Positions 52,595 through 61,076 of a DNA stretch of 64,000 nucleotides are shown here, in pieces (position 1 is the first letter of the stretch; the number at the start of each line of letters is the position of its first letter). A program made the position numbers and the translations under genes. Source of the stretch: AC-37 sp036389835. Its GTDB lineage: Bacteria; Actinomycetota; Thermoleophilia; Solirubrobacterales; Thermoleophilaceae. Location: NCBI GenBank assembly GCA_036389835.1, contig DASVWC010000040.1, forward strand, positions 1-64,000, given 5' to 3'. The notes under the pieces are model-generated. The model had not been told where the DNA came from. It worked only from the letters and a program-made list of their open reading frames with translations, and did no database searches.

Positions 52595-54123
52595 CGCGGC
52601 ACGAGCACGTCGTAGTCGTGCAGGCGCTCCGCGAGGCGGTACTCCCGGGCAAGCCAGTCGTCGAGGATGCGCACGCCGCTCGCGCGGCCGCGCAGGTTGG
52701 GCTCCGGCTCCGAGGCGACCGGCGCCGTCCAGCGCACCACGAGCCGCGGGCGGGCGCGCTCGAGGTCGGCGACGATCTCCCGCTGCGGCCCGGCCTTCGC
52801 GATCAGGCCGTAGTCGACCCGCGAGGCGTTGTCGCGCTCCATCAGGACGTACATGAGCGAGTCGTTGAAGCGCACGCGGTCCGAGCGCGCCGGGGCGACG
52901 TAGATCGGCTCGCCGGGCGGCACCCGCTCGCCGACCAGCGCCTCGATGCGCTCGATCGCCCGCGCCTCCTCGGGCGGGATCCGGACCCCGTCCGCGGGAC
53001 CGACGCCGAGCGCCGCGAGCTCCGGCGGGCGCAGCAGCGCCGAGCCCCGGTTCGCGGCCCCGTGGAGCAGCAGCAGGCCGAACACCAGGGCCGCCGGGTA
53101 GGCCAGCCAGCGGGCGCGGCCCGGGCCGGCGCCCCACGCCCGCGCGGCGGCGAGCGGCAGCATCACCGCGAGCGCCACGAACAGCGGCGTGGTGTGCACT
53201 TCGTCGGTGCGCGAGAGCAGGTACGAGAGGCAGCCGAGCGCGAGCACGGCCAGGCCGGCGCCGAGCGGCGGCGGTGGGCGGCGCTCGCGCAGCGCGCGCC
53301 ACGCGAGTGCCGCGCCGGCGACGGCCAGCCCGGCGAGCAGCAGCGCCGGCACGTAGAAGTCGAGCGCGTCCTTCCATCCCTCCGGCGATCCGAGCGACCC
53401 GTAGTACGACCACGGGAATGGAAGCGTCCAGTAGTCGCGCTCGCGCAGGGAGGTCCCGATCAGCGCCTCGTAGAGGTCGGCCGGCCCGACCGCGACGGCG
53501 AACGGGGCGTAGACGAGCACGGCGAGCCCCGCGGTCACCGCCGCGTACAGCGCCACCGTCCGCACCCGCCGCGTCTCGAGCGCGAGCATGACCGCGACGG
53601 CCGCGAAGCCGTAGAGCGCGAAGTCGATCCGGTAGGCCGCCGCGACCGCCGTGAGCGCGCCGGCCCACGCGACGCGCGTGCGCAGCGGACGCTCGCCGGA
53701 TACGAGCACGATCGCGCCCAGCGCCGCGAGCAGCGCGAACGGGAACGGGTTGGCGTTGCGCGGCTGGGCCATCTGGCAGGCGACGGCGAGCCACGCCAGG
53801 AGCGCCCAGCGGTCGCCGGCGTGGCGGCGCACGAGGACGAACGCGAGCAGCGCCACGCCGGCGTCCGCCAGCACGCGCAGGACCCGCCAGTGCACGAGCG
53901 AGGTCCCGAGCAGGTCGAACAGCCCGCCCAGCAGGTACGGGCTCGCCGGCCCGTAGCTCCAGAGGAAGTCGCGGTACGGCAGCTCGCCGCCGGCCACCCG
54001 CCGCGCCGCCTGGAGCGCGAGCCCCTCGTCGAAGTGGTCGATCCCGCGCAGCATCGTGAAGCCGGAGATCAGCGCCGCCCCGGCGAACAGCGCGACCGGC
54101 ACGAGCCAGCGGCGGCGCGTCAT
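52591..54123 (-). CDS. Polytopic membrane glycosyltransferase-like protein (ArnT/GT39 type)
   Basis: A 510-residue protein with about 11 transmembrane helices. The first extracytoplasmic loop has HFDEGLALQAARRVAGGELPYRDFLWSYGP, with the acidic pair expected of GT-C transferases, and LVHWRVLRVLADAGVALLAF follows. A C-terminal soluble part of about 130 residues (RPPELAALGVGPADGVRI...) resembles the luminal domain in related mannosyltransferases. ATG 54123 overlaps the stop of the methyltransferase gene (ATGA). It is last in a minus-strand run with methyltransferase and GT2 genes. Confidence 0.75.
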   Translation of the reverse strand: MTRRRWLVPVALFAGAALISGFTMLRGIDHFDEGLALQAARRVAGGELPYRDFLWSYGPASPYLLGGLFDLLGTSLVHWRVLRVLADAGVALLAFVLVRRHAGDRWALLAWLAVACQMAQPRNANPFPFALLAALGAIVLVSGERPLRTRVAWAGALTAVAAAYRIDFALYGFAAVAVMLALETRRVRTVALYAAVTAGLAVLVYAPFAVAVGPADLYEALIGTSLRERDYWTLPFPWSYYGSLGSPEGWKDALDFYVPALLLAGLAVAGAALAWRALRERRPPPPLGAGLAVLALGCLSYLLSRTDEVHTTPLFVALAVMLPLAAARAWGAGPGRARWLAYPAALVFGLLLLHGAANRGSALLRPPELAALGVGPADGVRIPPEEARAIERIEALVGERVPPGEPIYVAPARSDRVRFNDSLMYVLMERDNASRVDYGLIAKAGPQREIVADLERARPRLVVRWTAPVASEPEPNLRGRASGVRILDDWLAREYRLAERLHDYDVLVPR

Positions 54124-54872
54124 CGGCGGCAGACGGCCACGAGGTCGAGCGCGTCGTCGAGCGGCGGCCCGCGCAGCTCGAAGTCGGCGACCTCGATCGC
54201 CTCCTCGTCCGGCTGCGCGCGCGCACGCGAGCGGACGAGCACGCGGTCGTAGAGGACCTTGCGCGCCGGGCGCGGGACGAACCGGCGCAGGCGCAGCCGG
54301 TCGGCGCCCAGCAGCCGGTCGAGCCGCTGCCGCTCGCGCGCGACGATCGCGAGGTAGCGCTCGGAGCCGAACAGGCCGCGCACCTCCACGCCGGCGAACG
54401 AGCGCCGGCACAGGGCCGCCAGCTCGTGCTCGTCGAACTCGACGTGGTGGTACGGGTCGACGATCTCGTCCGGCGGGCCGAACGTGAGCCGGTTCGGCGT
54501 CACGAAGACCGCGACGCCGCCGGGCTCCAGCACCCGCCGGGCCTCGGCGACCGCGCGCTCGGGATCCGGCACGTGCTCGATCGACTGGACCGACAGCACC
54601 GCGGCGAAGCTCGCGTCGGCGAACGGCAGCTCGCGCATGTCGGCGACGACCGTCGGGCGCTCCTGCCCCGCGAGGGCGCCGGCCTCCACGTCCACGCCCA
54701 CGGTCGCGCGCGGCTCGAGCAGGCGGAAGCTGTGCCCGGTCCCGCAGCCGAGGTCGAGCACCCGGCCGGCGGGCAGCAGGCCGGCGGCCGCGGCGTACGC
54801 GGCCACGTGCCGCTGCCAGGTCGGGTTGAAGCCGCCGGCCGGCGTCGAGACGCGCTCGCCGGTGACCCTCAC
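54120..54872 (-). CDS. SAM-dependent methyltransferase
   Basis: A 250-residue class I methyltransferase with motif I VLDLGCGTGHSFRLLEP, VGVDVEAGAL, a motif IV region DASFAAVLSVQSIEHVPDPERAVAEARRVLEPGGVAVFVTPNRLTFGPPDEI. The combination with GT2 and membrane glycosyltransferases suggests sugar or lipid-linked glycan methylation. GTG 54872 overlaps the GT2 stop by four bases and its own stop overlaps the next ATG, so four genes from 56528 to 52591 are translationally chained. Confidence 0.87.
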   Translation of the reverse strand: MRVTGERVSTPAGGFNPTWQRHVAAYAAAAGLLPAGRVLDLGCGTGHSFRLLEPRATVGVDVEAGALAGQERPTVVADMRELPFADASFAAVLSVQSIEHVPDPERAVAEARRVLEPGGVAVFVTPNRLTFGPPDEIVDPYHHVEFDEHELAALCRRSFAGVEVRGLFGSERYLAIVARERQRLDRLLGADRLRLRRFVPRPARKVLYDRVLVRSRARAQPDEEAIEVADFELRGPPLDDALDLVAVCRR

Positions 54873-55618
54873 GGCTTGAACTTGCGCGAGCGGAGGATCC
54901 CCGCGCGGTGCAGCGCGAGCCGCGCGCACGCGAGCAGCGTCTTCGAGCCGTAGACGGCGCCGGCCCCGAAGCCGACCGAGGACGCGTCGTCGAAGTAGCG
55001 CGAGCGGGCGGGGACCTCGGCGATCCGGAAGCCGAAGTGCGAGGCCTGGAGGAGCATCTCCGAGTCGAAGCTGAAGTCGAGCGCGTTGCGCAGGAACGGC
55101 ACCGTGAGCAGCAGCTCGCGCGAGTAGGCGCGGTAGCCGGTGTGCATCTCGGTGAGCTGCGTGCCGAGCACGCGGTTCTCGATCCCGGTCAGAAAGCGAT
55201 TGGCCACGTACTTCCAGCGCGGCATGCCGCCGGCCAGCGCGGCGCCGGGCTCCGCCAGCCGCGAGCCGAGCACCAGGTCGGCCTCGCCGCCGAGGATCGG
55301 CTCGACCAGCCGCGGGATCAGCGTGGGCTCGTACTGGCCGTCGGGGTGGAGCATCACGACCGCGTCGGCGCCGCGCTGGAGCGCCTCGAGGTAGCACGTC
55401 TTCTGGTTGCCGCCGTAGCCCACGTTGTGCGGGTGCCAGATCGCGTGCAGCGACAGCCCGCGCGCCACCTCCATCGTGTTGTCCGAGGACTTGTCGTCCA
55501 CGAGGATCACCTCGTCGACCCAGTCGCGCGGGATCGCCTCGACCGTGCGCTCGAGCGTCTTCGCCGCGTTCCAGGCGGGCATCACGACGATCACCTTGCC
55601 GTCCGGGCGCTCAGCCAC
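54869..55618 (-). CDS. GT2-family glycosyltransferase (dolichol-phosphate-mannose synthase-like)
   Basis: A 249-residue GT-A enzyme with VIVVMPAWNAAKTLERTVEAIP, VDEVILVDDKSSDNT (nucleotide-binding Asp pair), GYGGNQKTCYLEALQRGADAVVMLHPDGQYEP (DXD-like DGQ) and a C-terminal HTGYRAYSRELL acceptor region. It resembles polyprenyl-phosphate sugar synthases that charge the lipid donors used by GT-C transferases such as the membrane proteins here. The GTG start lies eight bases inside the end of the upstream methyltransferase gene. It is followed by the methyltransferase at 54120 in a GTGA overlap. Confidence 0.9.
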   Translation of the reverse strand: MAERPDGKVIVVMPAWNAAKTLERTVEAIPRDWVDEVILVDDKSSDNTMEVARGLSLHAIWHPHNVGYGGNQKTCYLEALQRGADAVVMLHPDGQYEPTLIPRLVEPILGGEADLVLGSRLAEPGAALAGGMPRWKYVANRFLTGIENRVLGTQLTEMHTGYRAYSRELLLTVPFLRNALDFSFDSEMLLQASHFGFRIAEVPARSRYFDDASSVGFGAGAVYGSKTLLACARLALHRAGILRSRKFKP

Positions 55619-56528
55619 GCACGGCCTCCACGTAGACGCTGCCGCCGCGCCGCAGAGCCGCCTCGAGCGCGGCCGCGAGCGCCGCCACCGGGAGCAGCAC
55701 CGCCGCGGCGCCGAGCGCGTACGCGCGCCGGGCGACCGGGACCGCCGCGCTGCGCGCCTCCGGGCGGCGGATCGCGTCGTAGAGGTTCGGCCGCCCCGGG
55801 AGCCGGTCCACCAGCCCGTGCAGCCACCCGAACACGACCTGGCCCCCGCGCAGGTGGCTCACGCGCCGCCGGCGCAGGCCGAGCTCGTCCAGTCTTCGCA
55901 AGAGCGTCTCCGCGGGCAGGTGAACGAGGTGGCGGGGGAGGTCGAGCGCGAACCAGCGGTCGCCGAACACGCGCGCCTGGAGGCTATCCGAGTTCGGGAC
56001 CGCCACGACCAGGACGCCGCCGGATCGCAGCAGCGCGGCGGCGCGTGCCAGCGAGCGGCCGGGCTCGGGCAGGTGCTCCAGCGAGTGCCAGAAGACGACG
56101 GCGGCCCAGTCCGTCTCCTCGACGTCGGCGACGTCCAGCGCGAGGACGTCCGGGCGCGTCGAGACCAGCTCGAGCCCGAGCGCGTCGCGGCCGCGGGCGC
56201 GCAGGGCGTCGAGCAGGGCGCCGTCGCCGGCGCCCACGTCGAGCACGCGTCCCGGCGGCGCGATCCGGTCGAGGCGGCCGGCGAGCGTGCCGCGCGCGCG
56301 GCGCAGCAGGGCGTCGCCCGCGCCCGCGAAGCGGCCCTCCGCCGGCCGGTACCAGCCCGCGTAGGCGCTCGCGAGGACCTCCTGCGAGGGCCAGGGGTCG
56401 GTGGTGGCCGCGCCGCAGCGGGCGCAGGCGATGCGGCCGCCGCCGCGCCTTCCGCCGGCGCTCAGATCGGCGCCGCACCAGGCGCACGCGGCGGCGGTCC
56501 GGTCGGCTGCGGCTGGGGGGCTGGGCAC
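55611..56528 (-). CDS. SAM-dependent methyltransferase with N-terminal zinc ribbon
   Basis: A 305-residue protein. CAWC and CARC pairs at about 15-39 form a likely zinc ribbon. The SAM motif is RVLDVGAGDGALLDALRARG, and HSLEHLPEPGRSLARAAALLRSGGVLVVAVPNSDSLQARVFGDRWFALDLPRHLVH is typical of Methyltransf_11/23 enzymes in sugar loci. A hydrophobic C-terminal stretch (ALGAAAVLLPVAALAAAL) suggests membrane association. GTG 56528 has TAGGGT seven bases upstream without a ribosome-binding site. It heads a four-gene coupled minus-strand run and is divergent from 56587. Confidence 0.87.
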   Translation of the reverse strand: MPSPPAAADRTAAACAWCGADLSAGGRRGGGRIACARCGAATTDPWPSQEVLASAYAGWYRPAEGRFAGAGDALLRRARGTLAGRLDRIAPPGRVLDVGAGDGALLDALRARGRDALGLELVSTRPDVLALDVADVEETDWAAVVFWHSLEHLPEPGRSLARAAALLRSGGVLVVAVPNSDSLQARVFGDRWFALDLPRHLVHLPAETLLRRLDELGLRRRRVSHLRGGQVVFGWLHGLVDRLPGRPNLYDAIRRPEARSAAVPVARRAYALGAAAVLLPVAALAAALEAALRRGGSVYVEAVRG

Positions 56529-56535
56529 GGCGAGA

Positions 56536-56541
56536 ACCCTA
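56536..56541 (-). promoter_or_regulatory. Candidate -10 element for the 55611 methyltransferase operon
   Basis: TAGGGT on the minus strand ends seven bases before the GTG at 56528. It is one of two divergent candidates in the 58-base gap. Confidence 0.42.
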
Positions 56542-56571
56542 GAACGGGACCTGGGCCGCCCAGCGTCCGGC

Positions 56572-56577
56572 TAGCCT
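56572..56577 (+). promoter_or_regulatory. Candidate -10 element for the 56587 gene
   Basis: TAGCCT ends nine bases before the GTG at 56587. No Shine-Dalgarno lies between. Confidence 0.42.
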
Positions 56578-56586
56578 GCCGCTGCC

Positions 56587-58578
56587 GTGGGCGCCGCCCT
56601 ACATCACGCGCTGCTCGGGCTCAGCGTCGCGGCGCTCGCCGCGGCTGCCCTGCGAGCCGCCGCGCCACTCGCCGAGCGGGGCCTCCCGCGCGCGATCGTC
56701 GCGGTGACCTTCGCCGCGGCCGCGGCGGTGGCCGAGGCGCTCGCGCTCGGGCTCGTCTCGCTGTCGGGGAGCTGGTTGGCGCTGGGCGGGGCCGCGATCG
56801 CCACCTGGGCGGCCGCGCGGGCGCTGCTGCCCGTGCCCGCCGTCCCCCCGAGCGCCGAGCTGGCGCAGTGGTGGGCGCAGCGCACGGCGCCCGAGCGCGC
56901 GGCCGTGGGCGCGGTCGCGGGCGCGGCGGGGGCGTGGGCCGCCTGGCAGCTGCGCAACCCGGCGATCGGCTTCGACTCGATCCACTATCACCTGCCGGAG
57001 ATCGTCGCCTGGCTCGACAGCGGCCGGACCGGCTCGGTCGAGAACCTCATCCCGGCCCTCCCGACCGGCAACTACCCGATCACCGCCGAGGTCAGCGTCG
57101 CCTGGGCGATGGGCATCTCGCGCAGCTTCGCTCCGTTCACGCTGTGGCCGTGGGCGGCGGTCGCGCTGATCGCGGCCTCCGGATGGACCGGCCTGCGCTC
57201 GCTCGCGGTGCCGCGGCTGCCGGCCGCGCTCGCGATCGGCGCGCTCTGCACGAACCCCTGGCTGCTCGCCTGGCAGAGCAACGGGAGCATGACCGACCCA
57301 CCGGCGCTCGCCTGGCTGGTCACGTGCGCCGCGCTCTGCGCGCTCGCGCGCGAGCGCCCGGTGCTGCTGGGGCCGGCGCTGCTCGCGGCCGGCCTCGCGG
57401 TGGGGACCAAGACGACCGCGCTGCCGCTCGCCGCGCTCGTGCTGGCGCTCGGGTCGTGGGGCGTCCGCGGGGACCTCGGCCGACTGCGCGTGGCGCTGGC
57501 GGCCGGGCTCGCCGCCGCCGTCGCGGTCGGCGGCGTCTGGTACCTGCGCAACCTGATCACCCACGGCTCGCCGTTCTGGCCGATCGTCGACACCCCGTGG
57601 GGGGACCCGGTGCCGCGGTCGGTCACCCTCGTCGAGACGAGCTTCCTCGACCGGCCGGGCGTGACCGTCGACCGCCTCGGCGACGCCTACCTCGACCGCT
57701 TCGGCGGCGGGCTGGCGCTGCTCGCCGGCGGGCTGCTCGCGCCGCTGCTCGCGCGGCGGCGGCGGGTCCTCGCGGCCGGCGCGGCCACGGCCGCCGCCCT
57801 GCTCGTCTGGGCGAACGCGCCGGTGACCGGTGTGCCGCCCACCCCCGGCCTCGAGGAGACGATCTTCTCCACCACCCGCTACCTGCTGCCCGCGGTGGCG
57901 GCCGGCGCGCTGAGCCTCGCCCTCGCGGCGGGCGCCGGGCGGCGGGCGTCGCCGCTGGCGGCGCTCGTGCTGGGGGCGGTGATCGTGCTCGACCTCGTGC
58001 AGACGTTCGACCTCGGCTTCCCGACGGTGCCGCGGCCGCTGGTGCCGCTGGCCGGAGCGGCGGCCGGAGCCGCGCTGGCCGTGGCGCTGGGCATCGCGGG
58101 CGCGCGGCTGCGCGGGCGCGGGGCCAGCGCGCCGGGGGGCGGCCGGGAGGCGGGCGCAGCCGGGCGCGCCCGGCTCGCGGTCTTCGCCGCCGCTCCGGCC
58201 GCCGCCCTCGCGTTCGCCCTGCTCGCGATCCCCGCGAGCGACTTCGTCGAGCGCCACGGGGCCGCCACGCGGATGCTGACCTCGCCGGTCGTGCACTGGC
58301 TCGCCACCCAGCCCGACTACCGCGACGGCGACCAGCGGGTGGCGATCTCCCCCGCGCCGATCGGCCCGCTCGCCGGCAGCGACCTCGCCCACCCAGTCGA
58401 CGTCTTCGGCCGCGGCGAGCCCTGCCCCGCCATAGCCGAGCGAGCGCGCGACCAGTGGCTCGTCGTCTACGGCGGCCCGCTCGGCGGGGCCGTGCCGGCC
58501 GACGTGCGGCGCTGCCTCGCGGGCCGGCGGCCGGCGTTCGACAACCGGCTGTTCGCGGTCTACCGCCCGGGCTCCTGA
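56587..58578 (+). CDS. GT39-like polytopic membrane glycosyltransferase
   Basis: A 663-residue protein with about 13 transmembrane helices. The first large loop has GFDSIHYHLPEIVAWLDSG and LPTGNYPITAEVSVAWAM, and SNGSMTDPPALAWLV follows, resembling polyprenyl-phosphate-sugar-dependent GT-C transferases. The C-terminal soluble part is short (about 130 residues) and ends RRPAFDNRLFAVYRPGS. No close functional assignment is possible. It is convergent with the gene at 58595 through a 16-base gap that contains a hairpin. Confidence 0.72.
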   Translation: MGAALHHALLGLSVAALAAAALRAAAPLAERGLPRAIVAVTFAAAAAVAEALALGLVSLSGSWLALGGAAIATWAAARALLPVPAVPPSAELAQWWAQRTAPERAAVGAVAGAAGAWAAWQLRNPAIGFDSIHYHLPEIVAWLDSGRTGSVENLIPALPTGNYPITAEVSVAWAMGISRSFAPFTLWPWAAVALIAASGWTGLRSLAVPRLPAALAIGALCTNPWLLAWQSNGSMTDPPALAWLVTCAALCALARERPVLLGPALLAAGLAVGTKTTALPLAALVLALGSWGVRGDLGRLRVALAAGLAAAVAVGGVWYLRNLITHGSPFWPIVDTPWGDPVPRSVTLVETSFLDRPGVTVDRLGDAYLDRFGGGLALLAGGLLAPLLARRRRVLAAGAATAAALLVWANAPVTGVPPTPGLEETIFSTTRYLLPAVAAGALSLALAAGAGRRASPLAALVLGAVIVLDLVQTFDLGFPTVPRPLVPLAGAAAGAALAVALGIAGARLRGRGASAPGGGREAGAAGRARLAVFAAAPAAALAFALLAIPASDFVERHGAATRMLTSPVVHWLATQPDYRDGDQRVAISPAPIGPLAGSDLAHPVDVFGRGEPCPAIAERARDQWLVVYGGPLGGAVPADVRRCLAGRRPAFDNRLFAVYRPGS

Positions 58579-58585
58579 ACCGGGC
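58565..58585. terminator. Hairpin between convergent glycosyltransferase genes
   Basis: GCCCGG (58565-58570) pairs with CCGGGC (58580-58585) around a nine-base loop that contains the stop codon of the 56587 gene. It could serve as a bidirectional terminator for both convergent genes. No T-run is present. Confidence 0.35.
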
Positions 58586-58594
58586 CGCCCCGGC

Positions 58595-60061
58595 TCACCC
58601 GCCGGCCTGCTGGACCAGCCCGTTCGGCAGCGCGATCGCGCCCGCCCCGGCGCGCGCCACCGACTCCGGCGTGACGAGCACGGGCTCCGCCGCCCGCCAG
58701 CGGATCAGCGTGTAGTCCTCCGCGTAGCGGCGCTCGGCGAGGCGGAACCCCGGGCCCGGCGCGCGCGGCCGGTCGGGGCGCCCGGCTCGCGCGCCCCCGC
58801 TGCGGCCGTTGCGCGGCGTGAGCACGTCCACCTCGGCGACGCGCACGCCCTCGGGCGGCAGCGGGCGCAGGCCGTCGAGGTACACGTCCAGCACGATCGG
58901 GCTGAGGAACGGCGGCACCACCAGCGCGCGCGGCTCGCGCGCGGGCCCCAGCGCCTGCGCGGGCGTGCGGAAGTTCGAGCGGTGGTACTCGCTGTCGGAG
59001 GCGACGAGCGCGGTCACCGCCACCCCCACCGCGCACAGGACCGCCACGCCGGCGCCGCCGGCGCGCCGCAGCGCGGCCAGCCCGGCGGCCACGAGCAGCA
59101 GCGCGGGCACGCACGCGACGATCACGTTGCGGCTGCTGAGGTAGTCGATCCCGGCGACGGCGAGGACGGCCGGCACGCCCGCGGCGGCGAGCGCCAGCCC
59201 GCCCGCCAGCCGCGCGCCGCGGCCCTCCTCGCGCTCGGTCCGGAGCAGCGCCGCCGCCGCGCCGGCCAGCGCCACGGCCAGCGCGAGCGCCGCGAGCGCG
59301 TGCTCGGCGGCCGTGTCCCACCTGATCACGAAGCCGGTGACGAAGTCCTCCGGGACGCCCAGCAGGCGCCGCCCCAGCGAGAGCGACTGGATGTACTGGG
59401 TCGAGACGTGGTCGGTCTGGTGGCTGGCCAGCGGGATCAGCGCCGCCCCCGCGGCGGCGACCAGGGCCCCGGCCGCCACCGCCGGCGGCCGCGGGCGCCA
59501 GACCCACGCGAGCCAGAGTCCCTCCGGCACGACGAGGAACGCGGCGAAGTAGTGCGTGAGCAGCGCGAGCACCGCCGCCGCGGCCCAGAGCCAGAGCTCG
59601 CGCGAGGCCCGCCGTCGCAGCGCGCGCGCGAAGAGGAGGAGCGTGACGGCGCCCAGCAGCGCGAGCAGCGAGTACGGGCGCCCCTCCTGCGAGTACCAGA
59701 CGAGCAGCGGGTTGAACGCGACCAGCGCCGCCAGCGCGAGGCCGGCGCGCCGCGACGCGAGCTCGCGCCCGGCGAGGTAGGCGACCGGGATCGTGGCCAC
59801 GCCGGCGAGCGCGGAGAACGAGCGCAGCCCGAGCTCGGCGCCGCCGAAGACCTGCACCCACGGCCAGGCGAGCACGTAGTAGAGCGGCGGGGTGAGCTGC
59901 TTGTCGGGCAGCTCGGAGAGCATGTCGCCGAGCGGCAGCTCGAGCAGGTGCGAGGTGAGCGCCTCGTCGAACCAGAAGCCCTGCACGTCGATCGTCGCGA
60001 GCCGCAGCGCGGTCCCCGCGGCGGTAAGCGCGGCGACCAGGAGGGTCTGCCTCGAACGCAT
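58595..60061 (-). CDS. GT39/ArnT-like membrane glycosyltransferase
   Basis: A 488-residue protein with about 11 helices. The N-terminal loop IDVQGFWFDEALTSHLLELPLGDML has the acidic residue pair (FDEA) characteristic of GT39/ArnT catalytic loops, followed by DKQLTPPLYYVLAWPWVQVFGGAELGLRSFSALAG, a strong family match. SQEGRPYSLLALLGAV is also typical. It would move a sugar from a polyprenyl phosphate to an extracytoplasmic acceptor. ATG 60061 is preferred over GTG 60082 because TAGCCT lies seven bases before it and the first helix begins directly after. Confidence 0.82.
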   Translation of the reverse strand: MRSRQTLLVAALTAAGTALRLATIDVQGFWFDEALTSHLLELPLGDMLSELPDKQLTPPLYYVLAWPWVQVFGGAELGLRSFSALAGVATIPVAYLAGRELASRRAGLALAALVAFNPLLVWYSQEGRPYSLLALLGAVTLLLFARALRRRASRELWLWAAAAVLALLTHYFAAFLVVPEGLWLAWVWRPRPPAVAAGALVAAAGAALIPLASHQTDHVSTQYIQSLSLGRRLLGVPEDFVTGFVIRWDTAAEHALAALALAVALAGAAAALLRTEREEGRGARLAGGLALAAAGVPAVLAVAGIDYLSSRNVIVACVPALLLVAAGLAALRRAGGAGVAVLCAVGVAVTALVASDSEYHRSNFRTPAQALGPAREPRALVVPPFLSPIVLDVYLDGLRPLPPEGVRVAEVDVLTPRNGRSGGARAGRPDRPRAPGPGFRLAERRYAEDYTLIRWRAAEPVLVTPESVARAGAGAIALPNGLVQQAGG

Positions 60062-60068
60062 CGGCGGG

Positions 60069-60074
60069 AGGCTA
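60069..60074 (-). promoter_or_regulatory. Candidate -10 element for the 58595 gene
   Basis: TAGCCT on the minus strand ends seven bases before the ATG at 60061. If true, the upstream GTG at 60082 cannot be the start. Confidence 0.45.
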
Positions 60075-60081
60075 CGGGGCA

Positions 60082-60096
60082 CGATCGATCACACTC
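60082..60096 (+). promoter_or_regulatory. Shared 15-bp motif before the GT2 gene (copy 1)
   Basis: CGATCGATCACACTC occurs here and at 61056-61070. In each case it lies just upstream of a start codon (nine bases here). It ends in CACACT, which could act as a -10-like box. There is no ribosome-binding site. Confidence 0.4.
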
Positions 60097-60105
60097 CCCG
60101 CCGCC

Positions 60106-61050
60106 GTGGGCGTCTCGATCGTCATCCCGAACTTCAACGGCGAGCGCCTGCTGCCGAGCTGCCTGGCGGCGCTGGCGGCGCAGACCGTCGCGCCCGACCA
60201 GGTCGTCGTCGTGGACAACGGCTCGCGCGACCGGTCGGTCGAGCTGCTGCGCCGCGACCACCCGGAGGTCGAGGTCGTCCCCCTCTCCCGCAACCACGGC
60301 TACGCCGGCGCGGCGAACCGCGGCGTGGCGCACGCCACCGGCGAGCTGGTGGCGATCCTGAACTCGGACGCCCGCCCGGCTCCCGACTGGCTCGCCGAGC
60401 TGCTGGCCGCGCCGCGCGACGGCGACGTGTGGGCCTGGGGGTCGGTGCTGCTGCGGCCGGGCGGCGAGCTGGTCGAGAGCGCGGGCGACCACTGGCACGA
60501 GGCCGGCTTCGCGTCCAAGCTGCTGAGCGAGCGGCCCGTGGCGGAGCTGCCGCGCGAGCCGTACGAGGTGGTCGCCCCGCCGGGGGCCGCACCGCTCTAC
60601 CGCGCCGACCGGCTGCGCGAGCTGGGCGGTTGGGAGGAGCGCTACTTCCTCTACTTCGAGGACGTGGACCTGGCGCTGCGGGCGCTGCTGCGCGGCTGGC
60701 GGGCGCTCGAGGTCCCGAGCGCGCGCGTGGAGCACGACCTCGGCGCCTCGGGAGGCGGCCCGCGGCGCCGCTTCCACGTCGCCCGCAACGCGGTCTGGAC
60801 GGCGGTGCGCTGCAATCCGGAGCCGAGCACGCGCGCCATCGCCCGCGAGGTGCTGCGCGAGCTCGGCCGGCGGCGGCCGCCGCTGCCGCTCGTGGCCGTG
60901 GAGGCGGCCGGACGGCTCGCGGCGCTGGCCACGCTGCCCTGGGCGCTGCGCACGCGGCGGCGCATCCAGGCCGAGCGCGCGATCGCGCCCGGGGAGTGGC
61001 GGCGCCGGCTCGACGCGCCGCGGCGGGTGGACCCGCGGCTGCCGGCGTAG
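60106..61050 (+). CDS. GT2-family glycosyltransferase (rhamnosyltransferase-like)
   Basis: A 314-residue GT-A enzyme with VSIVIPNFNGERLLPSCLAAL, VVVVDNGSRDRSVELLRR, HGYAGAANRGVAHATGELVAILNSDARPAPDWL (DXD-like NSD) and RYFLYFEDVDLALRALLRGWR, with the catalytic ED pair. The C-terminal part (RNAVWTAVRCNPEPSTRAI) is typical of dTDP-rhamnosyl-type transferases. It is cytoplasmic. GTG 60106 follows the shared 15-base motif. It begins a plus-strand run of four genes ending at the window edge. Confidence 0.9.
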   Translation: MGVSIVIPNFNGERLLPSCLAALAAQTVAPDQVVVVDNGSRDRSVELLRRDHPEVEVVPLSRNHGYAGAANRGVAHATGELVAILNSDARPAPDWLAELLAAPRDGDVWAWGSVLLRPGGELVESAGDHWHEAGFASKLLSERPVAELPREPYEVVAPPGAAPLYRADRLRELGGWEERYFLYFEDVDLALRALLRGWRALEVPSARVEHDLGASGGGPRRRFHVARNAVWTAVRCNPEPSTRAIAREVLRELGRRRPPLPLVAVEAAGRLAALATLPWALRTRRRIQAERAIAPGEWRRRLDAPRRVDPRLPA

Positions 61051-61055
61051 CCCGG

Positions 61056-61070
61056 CGATCGATCACACTC
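61056..61070 (+). promoter_or_regulatory. Shared 15-bp motif before the GT39-like gene (copy 2)
   Basis: This is identical to 60082-60096 over 15 bases and ends six bases before the ATG at 61077. Within it CACACT ends seven bases before the start codon, a spacing usual for leaderless -10 boxes. Confidence 0.4.
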
Positions 61071-61076
61071 TCGGCG

